From Pseudomonadota bacterium (lineage in GTDB: Bacteria > Desulfobacterota > Desulfobacteria > Desulfobacterales > ETH-SRB1), in contig JAHIKR010000115.1 of assembly GCA_018897415.1 (NCBI GenBank), positions 1-22,325 on the forward strand: a stretch of DNA of 22,325 nt. The letters are read 5' to 3'. A program made the position numbers and the translations under genes. Positions within the stretch are counted from its first letter, which is position 1; each line of letters starts with the position of its first letter. The notes beneath the pieces are model-generated. The model had not been told where the DNA came from, did no database searches, and saw only the letters and a list, made by a program, of their open reading frames with translations. This document shows positions 7,688 to 14,914 of the stretch, piece after piece.

Positions 7688-7706
7688 CTCCCGCCGCCTT
7701 CACCAT
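7688..7706 (+). repeat. Duplicate of ssrA 3' end (putative attachment-site copy 2)
   Basis: CTCCCGCCGCCTTCACCAT matches 7193-7211 at 18 of 19 positions. No tRNA or tmRNA body precedes it, so it is not a gene end by itself. It lies 495 bp downstream of copy 1 in the same orientation, with the cold-shock gene and its terminator between them. Confidence 0.6.
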
Positions 7707-7968
7707 CTTTTTGCAATAAAAACCTATCACTTGAAAATATTAGTCCTGCCAAAAATGTTGATTAGTGGTTTATTAGTTTGAAATCCTTAAATAGATACAA
7801 GGCTTAATTTGATTTGTTTTTTTTGTGAAAATTCCGTATTGTAAAAATTAAAATTCCACAGCAAGTTGTGAAAGTCTGCATGAACTTTCGTGTTAGACCG
7901 GTTTCGTTTATTTAAAAGGAAGTTAGATTTCTACCATTTCATAAGATCTTTTTAAGAATAATAAAAAA
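7707..7968. other. AT-rich intergenic stretch before marC
   Basis: No gene is supported here. There is a short inverted repeat GAAAGT/ACTTTC (7870-7889). CCGGTTTCGTT (7898-7908) also occurs at 7310-7320 upstream of the cold-shock gene, and both copies are followed by TAAA and GGAA. A promoter for marC presumably lies here but no convincing -35/-10 pair was found. Confidence 0.5.
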
Positions 7969-8589
7969 ATGGAAACAATACAACATTTTATAACTATTCT
8001 TATCCCGCTAGTTATAATCATGGACCCTCTGGGTAATCTTTCATTTTTTCTTCTTTTTACGGAGCGGAATACTCTAAGTGAGAGACGGAAAATGGCGGCC
8101 ATTGCCTCATTGGCTGCCTGTTTTATTTTAATTTTTTTCGGTCTTACCGGTGATCTTGTATTGAGGTTTTTTAAGATAAGCCTTCCGGCTTTTCAGATCG
8201 CAGGAGGTTTGATATTTTTTATTTATGCTTTGCAGATGCTTCGTTTAATCCCAGGGGGAATTAAGACAACCCAGAAAGAAGAACAGGAAGGTATTGAAAA
8301 GCATAATGTGGCCCTGGTGCCGCTTGCAACCCCCATGCTTGCAGGCCCTGGCGCCATAACTGCTGTTCTGGTGTGGCAGCAGCGCCCCGACATCCCCATT
8401 GGCATGCCTTTATTGTTCATAGCAATTATTATAGCCTGCCTTGTTATTTATTTTGTTTTTTATTTCGGAGAATGGATTCGGAAGATGATGGGCGTCGGAG
8501 GTATTCGAGTAGTTACACGCCTCATGGGGCTTCTGCTTGCAGTTCTTGCTGTACAATTCATTGTCAGCGGATTTCAACAGCTCCGTTGA
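7969..8589 (+). CDS. MarC family integral membrane protein
   Basis: This 206-residue protein belongs to the MarC/UPF0056 (NAAT) family of inner-membrane proteins. It has about six hydrophobic segments, starting at FITILIPLVIIMDPLGNLSF (7-26), where MDPLGN is a family signature. Further family motifs are FQIAGGLIFFIYALQML (75-91) and LATPMLAGPGAITAVLVW (118-135). Despite the name, MarC is not shown to mediate multidrug resistance, and some relatives are proposed amino-acid exporters, so the substrate is unknown. No good Shine-Dalgarno is seen before ATG 7969. The gene stands alone and converges on the FxsA gene with 67 bp between the stops. Confidence 0.92.
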   Translation: METIQHFITILIPLVIIMDPLGNLSFFLLFTERNTLSERRKMAAIASLAACFILIFFGLTGDLVLRFFKISLPAFQIAGGLIFFIYALQMLRLIPGGIKTTQKEEQEGIEKHNVALVPLATPMLAGPGAITAVLVWQQRPDIPIGMPLLFIAIIIACLVIYFVFYFGEWIRKMMGVGGIRVVTRLMGLLLAVLAVQFIVSGFQQLR

Positions 8590-8614
8590 AACCTTTGAAA
8601 AATGTTCCCTTTTG
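8588..8614 (+). repeat. Dispersed 27-bp repeat, copy 1
   Basis: The segment starts GAAACCTTTGAAAAATGTTC and continues CCTTTTG, overlapping the end of the marC stop. It matches 18836-18862 at 23 of 27 positions in the same orientation. Confidence 0.6.
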
Positions 8615-8656
8615 CCCGATTAGCGCTAAAGTGTTACGAGTTATTCATGAGAAATG

Positions 8657-9055
8657 TTATTCAGGAAAGCGTTTGATATGTATAGTCTGATCTTTGATCC
8701 ACTGGTCGAATTTAGATCTTAAATATCGTTTGAAGTGATATCTGGTTACCGGAAAAAGCAGTAGCAGGCCAGCAATGTCAGTGAGGAATCCAGGGGTTAA
8801 AAGGACAATTCCTGCTACGAAGATTATAAATGCGTCAATCAGGTCTTCGGTGGGCATTATTCCCTGCTGAAGGCTGGTCCTGATCCGAAGCATGGTTTGC
8901 AGGCCCTGTATGCGAGCCAGTGCTGCTCCTGCAAAGGCGGTTATGATTACAACTAACACTGTGTTAAGCGCCCCTATTGAATAGCCGATTTTTATCAGCA
9001 GGTATATTTCAACAACAGGTATTAGGGTGAATGCAAGAAAAAGTTTGAGCAGCAT
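8657..9055 (-). CDS. fxsA: FxsA family membrane protein
   Basis: This small inner-membrane protein (132 residues) belongs to the FxsA family, named from the E. coli protein whose overexpression relieves phage T7 exclusion by the F plasmid. The N-terminal hydrophobic segment LFLAFTLIPVVEIYLLIKIG (5-24) carries the family's P-x-x-E pattern. A second membrane segment follows (about 28-48), then a G-LLTPGFLTDIAGLLLLFP segment (83-101) typical of the family, and a basic cytoplasmic C-terminus. AAAGGA lies 11 bp upstream of the ATG. The cellular role in this group is unknown. It is divergent from the formate dehydrogenase cluster. Confidence 0.93.
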   Translation of the reverse strand: MLLKLFLAFTLIPVVEIYLLIKIGYSIGALNTVLVVIITAFAGAALARIQGLQTMLRIRTSLQQGIMPTEDLIDAFIIFVAGIVLLTPGFLTDIAGLLLLFPVTRYHFKRYLRSKFDQWIKDQTIHIKRFPE

Positions 9056-9261
9056 AATATATTAAATCCTTTAAAATAAATTTATGAAAATATGAGCATT
9101 ATATGAAATTATGTCAAGTTTAATTCAGTTTAAATCAGATTGTGTGATAAAGGAATATATGTGACTTATTCGATCTTCTTGATTTATATATATAATATGA
9201 TAAAAAGTCATTTAAAAACAATAAATACGGGATAGGCCAAATTAAAAAAAGAGGCATATTT

Positions 9262-11286
9262 ATGCACAGAGTGCTGACGACCTGCTGTTTCTGCGCATGC
9301 GGGTGCAATTTGTATCTTGAAGTAGATGACGGGAAGCTAGTCGGAGTAATCCCCAGCAGAGAGCACCCTGTTTCCCGCGGCAACCTGTGCATCAAGGGAT
9401 GGAACAGCTTTGAATTTGTTCTTCATAAAGACCGCCTTCGCTTTCCTTTGATTCGAAAAAATGGACGCCTTGAAAAGGCTCAGTGGAGTGAAGCGCTTGA
9501 TCTGACTGCTGCAAAATTGACTCAGATCAAAGACAAATACGGGCCAGATGCTTTGGGAATTCTTTCGTCTGCAAAGTGCACAAATGAGGAGAATTATCTA
9601 TTGATGAAGTTTGCCAGGGCGGTGTTAAAGACAAATAATGTTGATCACTGCGCCCGGCTTTGCCATTCTTCCAGCGTAATAGGATTAAACCATGCCTTTG
9701 GTTCCGGTGCCATGACAAATTCTATAACAGAACTCGCAGGCGCTGAGCTAATTTTAGTAACCGGTTCAAATACTACCGAGCAGCACCCCCAGATAGCACG
9801 TTTTATATTTGATGCCCTTGAAAGAGGGGCAAAACTTATTGTCATAGATCCCCGCCGTATACAATTGAGTAGATTTGCACATGTTTATCTTCAGCCGCGT
9901 CTTGGTACAGATGTAATCTGGCTGAAGGGCATGATGAAGATCATCTTTGAAGAAAAACTCTATGATGATTCCTTTATAAGGATGCGTACAGAGAATTTTG
10001 ATGCGTTCAGCAAAGATCTGGAAAATTTTGATCTCGAGTATGTTGAAAAAGTCTGCGGTATTCCTTTAGAGGGTCTCAGAAGGGCAGCTCGTTTATATGC
10101 CAGTGTTAAGCGCGCTATGATAATCTATTCAATGGGAATAACGCAGCATATATCAGGAACGGATAATGTTGAATCCATAGCCAATCTTGCCATGCTGACC
10201 GGTCATGTTGAGCAGGAATTTACCGGCGTTGGACCTTTGCGCGGCCAGAATAATGTTCAGGGTGCATGCGATATGGGAGCATTGCCCGGAACTCTTTCCG
10301 GCTATCAGGATGTTGCTGACAATGATGTAAGAAAGAAATTTAAGAATTTGTGGAAGACAGAGCTCCCAGCGTCACCTGGGCTGACCAGTATTGAAATGTT
10401 TGATGGGAAAAGAATCCACGGCATGTTTATCATGGGAGAAAACCCGGCCATGAGCCATCCTGATATTAACAAAATCAGAGCTGTTTTGAAAGAGATGGAA
10501 TTCCTGGTGGTATCAGACATATTTCTGACAGAAACAGCGGAATATGCGGATGTTGTATTGCCGGCTGCATCATTTGCTGAAAAAGATGGTACGTTTACCA
10601 GCACTGAACGTCGCATTCAGAGGGTTCGAATGGCGATTCCTCCTGTTGGTTCCAGCAGACCTGACTGGCAGATAGTATGTGAACTGTCCAAACGAATGAA
10701 TTATCCCATGGAATATGATTCTCCGGCTGAAATCATGGAGGAGATAGCATTGCTGACACCTATTTACGGAGGGGTATTTTACAACAGGCTCGAGGATGAA
10801 TGGGGACTTTTCTGGCCATGCCCGGACAAGGAGCATCCAGGGACTCCTTTTTTACATAAAGGTTCTTTTGCAAGGGGAAAGGGGCATTTTGAATGCATTG
10901 ATTACCGGCCTCCCGCGGAACTGCCTGACAGCGAATATCCGTTTTATCTTACAACCGGCAGGATGTACCAGCACTGGCTTACAGGAAGTATGAGCATGAG
11001 AATTATCACACTTGTCCGGGAAATGCCCGAGGGAATTGTTGAGATTAATCCTGCTGACGCAAAATCCCTGGGAGTGGAGAGTGGTGAGCCTGTTCGTGTA
11101 ATTTCAAGACGAGGGACAGTTAAAGTCAAAGCGCATATTACAGATGATGTGCCGAAAAAATCGGTTTTTATGCCCTTTCACTTTAAGGAAACACCCGCCA
11201 ATATCCTTACCAGTACTGCATTTGATCCAAGGGCAAAGATTCCGGAGTTTAAGGTGTGTGCAGTTAGAATAGAAAAGGTGCAGTAA
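9262..11286 (+). CDS. fdhA: Molybdopterin formate dehydrogenase, catalytic subunit (Cys form)
   Basis: This 674-residue Mo/W-bis-MGD oxidoreductase resembles E. coli FdhF in length and motifs. The N-terminal [4Fe-4S] ligands are C8, C11, C15 and C43. In FdhF the metal-binding selenocysteine lies in CARVUHGPS; here the segment is HCARLCHSSSVIGL, so C134 (codon TGC) replaces Sec, followed by the catalytic H135. The active-site arginine is kept in GPLRGQNNVQGACDMG (R327). The C-terminal dinucleotide-binding domain begins near FYLTTGRMYQHW. There is no Tat signal, so it should be cytoplasmic. GAGG lies 7 bp before the ATG, and the stop overlaps the next ATG by one base. The two downstream redox subunits suggest NAD(P)- or ferredoxin-linked formate oxidation or CO2 reduction. 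A related bis-MGD enzyme cannot be excluded, but the His and Arg favour formate. Confidence 0.9.
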   Translation: MHRVLTTCCFCACGCNLYLEVDDGKLVGVIPSREHPVSRGNLCIKGWNSFEFVLHKDRLRFPLIRKNGRLEKAQWSEALDLTAAKLTQIKDKYGPDALGILSSAKCTNEENYLLMKFARAVLKTNNVDHCARLCHSSSVIGLNHAFGSGAMTNSITELAGAELILVTGSNTTEQHPQIARFIFDALERGAKLIVIDPRRIQLSRFAHVYLQPRLGTDVIWLKGMMKIIFEEKLYDDSFIRMRTENFDAFSKDLENFDLEYVEKVCGIPLEGLRRAARLYASVKRAMIIYSMGITQHISGTDNVESIANLAMLTGHVEQEFTGVGPLRGQNNVQGACDMGALPGTLSGYQDVADNDVRKKFKNLWKTELPASPGLTSIEMFDGKRIHGMFIMGENPAMSHPDINKIRAVLKEMEFLVVSDIFLTETAEYADVVLPAASFAEKDGTFTSTERRIQRVRMAIPPVGSSRPDWQIVCELSKRMNYPMEYDSPAEIMEEIALLTPIYGGVFYNRLEDEWGLFWPCPDKEHPGTPFLHKGSFARGKGHFECIDYRPPAELPDSEYPFYLTTGRMYQHWLTGSMSMRIITLVREMPEGIVEINPADAKSLGVESGEPVRVISRRGTVKVKAHITDDVPKKSVFMPFHFKETPANILTSTAFDPRAKIPEFKVCAVRIEKVQ

Positions 11287-12554
11287 TGGAAGACAGGCTT
11301 ATTTTAAGCAAAGAACATCTTAAAAGTTTTTTGCGCAAGATTTCTAAAAGGCATGAACTGATAGCACCTGTTAAAAATAGCAGCGGGGATACACTTCTCG
11401 AAGCTATCCCTTCTTTGGATGAAGTTACTCTTGATCTAAAATCCAAGCCTGTAATGCCTGCAAAAAATTTCTTTTTGCCGCGTTCCGAGGTTTTATTCAA
11501 GTACCAGCGGAAAGGGAAGCAATACAGTTTTGATGAGGTGCTTGACGATACTCCAAGAATCTTATTCGGTTTACGTTCCTGCGATCTTTGGGGGATTCTT
11601 TTTCTTGATATGATATTCCAGGAAAACTTTAAAGACCGCTATTATTTGAACAGAAGGATTAATACTGTCCTTATCAATATTGGATGCAATGAACCCATGG
11701 AAAACTGCTTCTGCAGAAGTACAAAAAGCGGTCCATTTCTTACACATGGATATGATCTTCAGCTGACAGATTTGGGAGATAAATTTTTTGTAGAAATCGG
11801 TCGACCCAGGGGCAGGGAGCTTGTTGAAGAATGGAACTATTTTTTTTCTCCTGCAACCAAAAAAGACAGAGAACATCAGTATGAGATGATTCTTGAGGCG
11901 GAAAGCAGATTTCATCAAATTGTAGATATGAATACAGCTATATCCCGCTTTATGAACGATGAAATTGACGAGAGAATTTGGGATGAGCTGGGGAACCGAT
12001 GCCAGAACTGCGGAGGATGCGCATATGTTTGCCCCACATGTTATTGTTTTAATATTGTGGATATGCCGCTTTCAGAGAACGCAGGAGAAAGAAAAAGAAT
12101 ACATGATTCATGCACCTTTACAGGATTTACCAGACTTGCTGGAGGTTATAATCCCAGACATGAGAAAAAACGCCGGATTCGCAGACGTTTTTATCATAAG
12201 CTTTATTACGAAAATAAAAAACACCGCCGGCCGAGTTGTGTGGGATGCGGACGTTGCGTAGAAATATGTTTTGGCCGGGTTGACATGATCAATTTTATTA
12301 AAATGGTTTGTGAACGGGGAGAAAGAAGTTTGAGGGAGAGCTCATTAAGACTGGGGGAGATACTCATTGAAGCAGGCCTTTTAAACAGAGAGGAACTGAA
12401 GAATGCCCTTGAAAGGCAGGCCAGCACCGGTGAATCACTCGGCACACAGCTAATAAAGGAAGGCTTGATAACAAGGGAGGGAGTTGCACGCGCCCTCGGA
12501 TATCAGCTTAAGATCCCGGAGAATGCTGGGACAGGAGGCAGTGATGGAAAATAG
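11286..12554 (+). CDS. HydB-like Fe-S electron-transfer subunit with C-terminal MshEN-type domain
   Basis: The first about 345 residues resemble the beta subunit of hydrogenase/sulfur reductase (HydB) and anaerobic sulfite reductase A. They contain LFGLRSCDLWGILFLD (93-108), a first [4Fe-4S] set C239, C242, C245, C249 (CQNCGGCAYVC), and a second set C318, C321, C324, C328 (CVGCGRCVEIC). The protein would pass electrons between FdhA and the flavin subunit. The unusual part is the tail: 355-378 and 384-407 are two 24-residue repeats joined by five residues. Each fits LGxxLxxxGxxxxxxLxxxLxxQ (with V at one Leu position in the second), the c-di-GMP-binding MshEN motif of GspE/MshE ATPases. The first repeat begins RLG as in the consensus; the second begins SLG. 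The gene overlaps fdhA by 1 bp and the next gene by 11 bp, so translation is coupled. Whether the tail binds nucleotide is not known. Confidence 0.88.
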   Translation: MEDRLILSKEHLKSFLRKISKRHELIAPVKNSSGDTLLEAIPSLDEVTLDLKSKPVMPAKNFFLPRSEVLFKYQRKGKQYSFDEVLDDTPRILFGLRSCDLWGILFLDMIFQENFKDRYYLNRRINTVLINIGCNEPMENCFCRSTKSGPFLTHGYDLQLTDLGDKFFVEIGRPRGRELVEEWNYFFSPATKKDREHQYEMILEAESRFHQIVDMNTAISRFMNDEIDERIWDELGNRCQNCGGCAYVCPTCYCFNIVDMPLSENAGERKRIHDSCTFTGFTRLAGGYNPRHEKKRRIRRRFYHKLYYENKKHRRPSCVGCGRCVEICFGRVDMINFIKMVCERGERSLRESSLRLGEILIEAGLLNREELKNALERQASTGESLGTQLIKEGLITREGVARALGYQLKIPENAGTGGSDGK

Positions 12555-13407
12555 AGCTCAGGTATTATTGCGCAAAATGGTTGCCAATATTTATTTGCCT
12601 CATACAGCATTCATCAAAAGGATAGAAGAAGAGACCGGCGATATAAAGACATTTACACTTTGTTTTAAAGAAGAAGAATTGAGGAATAAATTTACATTCA
12701 GGCCGGGTCAGTTTGTTCTTGTTTCAGTATTCAATTGCGGAGAAGCTCCTTTTTCCATAAGCTCATCCCCGGAAGTTGCAGGAGAGCTTCAGTTGAGTAT
12801 TAAGAAGGCCGGACTTCTGACAGGTGAGATACATCGCTGTAAGGAAGGTGATGAAATCTGTATGCGAGGTCCTTATGGCAATGGTTTCCCCTTAGATAGC
12901 CTTTACGGCAGAAATATTTTATTTGTCGGAGGAGGAATAGGTCTTGCGCCGCTACGGTCTCTAATACAGTATGTTTTTGCAAAAAGGTCTGATTTCGGCA
13001 GAATAACTGTACTTTATGGGGCAAGAACACCGGAAGATATTGTCTTTAAGGAAGACTTAAAAAACTGGGGTAAAGAAAACAATGCAGATGTCCTGGTCAC
13101 CGTGGACAGAGGTGATACCGAATGGAAGGGAAACACAGGACCTGTGACGAATTTATGGGAAAAAATAGAGATATCCCCTTTGAACACAAAGACTATAATA
13201 TGCGGTCCTCCTGTAATGATTCCTTATGTAGTTTTTGACTTGCTCAAGATGGGTTTTGCTGAAGAAGATATTATCTCTACACTTGAAAGAAATATGAAAT
13301 GCGGGGTGGGTAAGTGCAGTCACTGTACTCTGGGAAGCAAGTTTACCTGTATTGACGGCCCTGTTTTTACATATAACGAAATGAAAGAACTGCACTTTTT
13401 GCTATAA
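12544..13407 (+). CDS. HydG-like FAD/NAD(P)/[2Fe-2S] oxidoreductase subunit
   Basis: This 287-residue protein belongs to the ferredoxin-NADP reductase-like family that includes sulfhydrogenase gamma, AsrB and PyrK. In order it has the flavin-binding FRPGQFVLVSV (52-62) and APFSISS (68-74), the nucleotide-binding GRNILFVGGGIGLAPLRSLI (122-141) and CGPPVM (220-225), and a C-terminal [2Fe-2S] site C253, C258, C261, C269 (KCGVGKCSHCTLG). It probably exchanges electrons with NAD(P)H for the formate dehydrogenase. ATG 12544 is chosen because AGGAGG (12533-12538) is 5 bp upstream; the frame is open further upstream but lies inside the previous gene. PyrK is the main alternative, yet pyrD is almost 8 kb away and the overlap with the Fe-S subunit ties it to FdhA. 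Confidence 0.9.
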   Translation: MENRAQVLLRKMVANIYLPHTAFIKRIEEETGDIKTFTLCFKEEELRNKFTFRPGQFVLVSVFNCGEAPFSISSSPEVAGELQLSIKKAGLLTGEIHRCKEGDEICMRGPYGNGFPLDSLYGRNILFVGGGIGLAPLRSLIQYVFAKRSDFGRITVLYGARTPEDIVFKEDLKNWGKENNADVLVTVDRGDTEWKGNTGPVTNLWEKIEISPLNTKTIICGPPVMIPYVVFDLLKMGFAEEDIISTLERNMKCGVGKCSHCTLGSKFTCIDGPVFTYNEMKELHFLL

Positions 13408-13443
13408 TCTAAAGCGTACAGTTTTACTCGGACAGAGGTATTT

Positions 13444-14412
13444 ATGGGGAAATCTTTATCGCAAGAGACTATTCATGAAATGGTTGCGCGCTGGACATCT
13501 CCCCGCCCGGAGAATTATCGGTTTAAAATTTTCAAAGACACCTCTGATTTTTTTCGTGTAGAATATGGAAGTGTGGTTGTTCTTAAGGAAAGGTCCTTTC
13601 TAATTCTGCATAATGCAAAGGAAGGACGTTTCGGGCTTGATGATGAGGAAAAATTTTGGGTTAAGCGGTCAATTGATTTGATTGATGGGAGCAGGAAGAT
13701 CTTAAAACTTGTTTTTCATGAAAAGTTTATGGCTAATATTGCAGGTATTGATTTTGAGTGCTTTAGGAGCCCCAGAAAAGAAGCGCGCATCTTGCAGCTG
13801 GTAACTGGTCATAAAAACTTCATGCATGGATATGCAGTAGAGGATGAAAAGGGTAATATTGTTAGAGTATTGGACACAGTTAATGGAAAACCTCTCCATG
13901 ATTATGTGCAAGATTTAAAGCTTGATCATCAAACTTATTTTTATGAACAGTTTCCCGACATATTAAGTAAATATATTGAGTGCATTAAAGCTATTAAGTT
14001 TATACATGAAAATGGTGAGAAACACGGTGATATCCGTAGAGATCATATTTTAATTGACAGAGACAACGGAGATTTCCGCTGGATAGATTTTGACTATAAT
14101 TATAGGCAGAGAGAGAATATATATGGTTATGATCTCTTTGGCCTGGGTAATATCTTAATATTTCTGACAGGAATGGGCGACGTAATGATGACCGATCTTA
14201 ATGAACAAAATCATCCTGCTTTAAGTTCACTGACAAATGATGATGTTAATATTGTTTTTCACAATCGTGTGGCAAATTTAAAAAAGGTTTATCCCTATAT
14301 ACCTGAAACTCTTAACAGGGCGCTCATGCATTTTTCAAGTGGCGCCAACTGGTTTTATGATGATACCAATCAGTTGCTGGAGGATTTAGAAGAGTTTATA
14401 CAGATACCATAA
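13444..14412 (+). CDS. Divergent protein-kinase-like protein
   Basis: The 322-residue protein has the signature of a protein-kinase-like fold in its second half. GEKHGDIRRDHILID (191-205) resembles the catalytic loop HRDxKxxN, with D196 as the catalytic base but His in place of the metal-binding Asn. FRWIDFDYNY (211-220) resembles the DFG segment (D215) with DFD. Upstream, lysines in SRKILKLVF (83-91) and the glutamate of RKEARILQL (111-119) could be the N-lobe Lys-Glu pair. The substrate is unknown, and it may be a small-molecule kinase or pseudokinase. AGAGG lies 5 bp before the ATG. It starts 36 bp after the flavin subunit and 31 bp before a universal stress protein, so it probably shares their transcript. 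Confidence 0.7.
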   Translation: MGKSLSQETIHEMVARWTSPRPENYRFKIFKDTSDFFRVEYGSVVVLKERSFLILHNAKEGRFGLDDEEKFWVKRSIDLIDGSRKILKLVFHEKFMANIAGIDFECFRSPRKEARILQLVTGHKNFMHGYAVEDEKGNIVRVLDTVNGKPLHDYVQDLKLDHQTYFYEQFPDILSKYIECIKAIKFIHENGEKHGDIRRDHILIDRDNGDFRWIDFDYNYRQRENIYGYDLFGLGNILIFLTGMGDVMMTDLNEQNHPALSSLTNDDVNIVFHNRVANLKKVYPYIPETLNRALMHFSSGANWFYDDTNQLLEDLEEFIQIP

Positions 14413-14443
14413 AAAAACATTAGCATTTGCAAGGAGGAAAAGC

Positions 14444-14911
14444 ATGGATAAAGAGTACGCGTTTAATAAGAATATCCTTATTGCAGTTGATGAGTCAGAG
14501 AACGCCCGCCGTGCGGTTTTATATGTGGCTCAACTTCTGGAAGGTGCTAAAGGCTTCAGGATAAGTGTCCTGCATGTAATTGGTGAACCAGAAGAAGATT
14601 ACTTTGCCACTCCAGAAGAGAGAGAGGAATGGCTTAGCCAATATAAAAAGAAAGTTGATAAAATGTTGGAAGACTATCGTCAGATATTGATACAGTGGGG
14701 TTTTGATCCGAGTGTAGTTTCGGTTCGTTCTACAATGCGCCACTGTCCTTCCATGGCAAAATGCATTCTGGACGAAAGAGACGAGACCAAATACAGTACA
14801 GTTGTCGTTGGGAGACATGGCCTTTCAAGGACTGAGGAATTTCTATTTGGCAGCACATCAAGCAAGATTGTTAACTATGCACGTAACTGTACAGTCTGGG
14901 TGGTTGAATAA
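14444..14911 (+). CDS. Universal stress protein, ATP-binding type
   Basis: This is a single UspA domain of 155 residues. The N-terminal NILIAVDESENARRAVLYVA (10-29) has the conserved Asp (D16). The C-terminal nucleotide-binding pattern G-x2-G-x9-G-S is complete: G123, G126, G136, S137 in GRHGLSRTEEFLFGSTS. It should therefore bind ATP, like the MJ0577 class. An AAGGAGG SD lies 6 bp before the ATG. It is 31 bp after the kinase-like gene and 3 bp before the Na/Pi transporter gene. Such proteins often modulate transporters or respond to energy state; the specific target here is unknown. Confidence 0.95.
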   Translation: MDKEYAFNKNILIAVDESENARRAVLYVAQLLEGAKGFRISVLHVIGEPEEDYFATPEEREEWLSQYKKKVDKMLEDYRQILIQWGFDPSVVSVRSTMRHCPSMAKCILDERDETKYSTVVVGRHGLSRTEEFLFGSTSSKIVNYARNCTVWVVE

Positions 14912-14914
14912 ATA

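Noticed and set aside
7584..7781. Open reading frame over the csp stop, terminator and ssrA 3' duplicate
   Set aside because: It crosses a strong terminator hairpin and the predicted peptide has no recognisable features.
8373..8690. Open reading frame overlapping marC in another frame
   Set aside because: It is a shadow of marC; the composition is unlike a protein and it overlaps the fxsA 3' end.
9655..9680. Possible selenocysteine UGA codon in fdhA
   Set aside because: The codon at the Sec position is TGC; no in-frame TGA occurs.
12484..12543. Upstream extension of the flavin subunit from an alternative start
   Set aside because: The extra 20 residues lie within the MshEN tail of the previous gene; AGGAGG fits ATG 12544 much better.
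12544..13407. PyrK as the identity of the FAD/[2Fe-2S] subunit
   Set aside because: The motifs would fit, but translational coupling to the Fe-S subunit of the formate dehydrogenase and distance from pyrD favour HydG-type.
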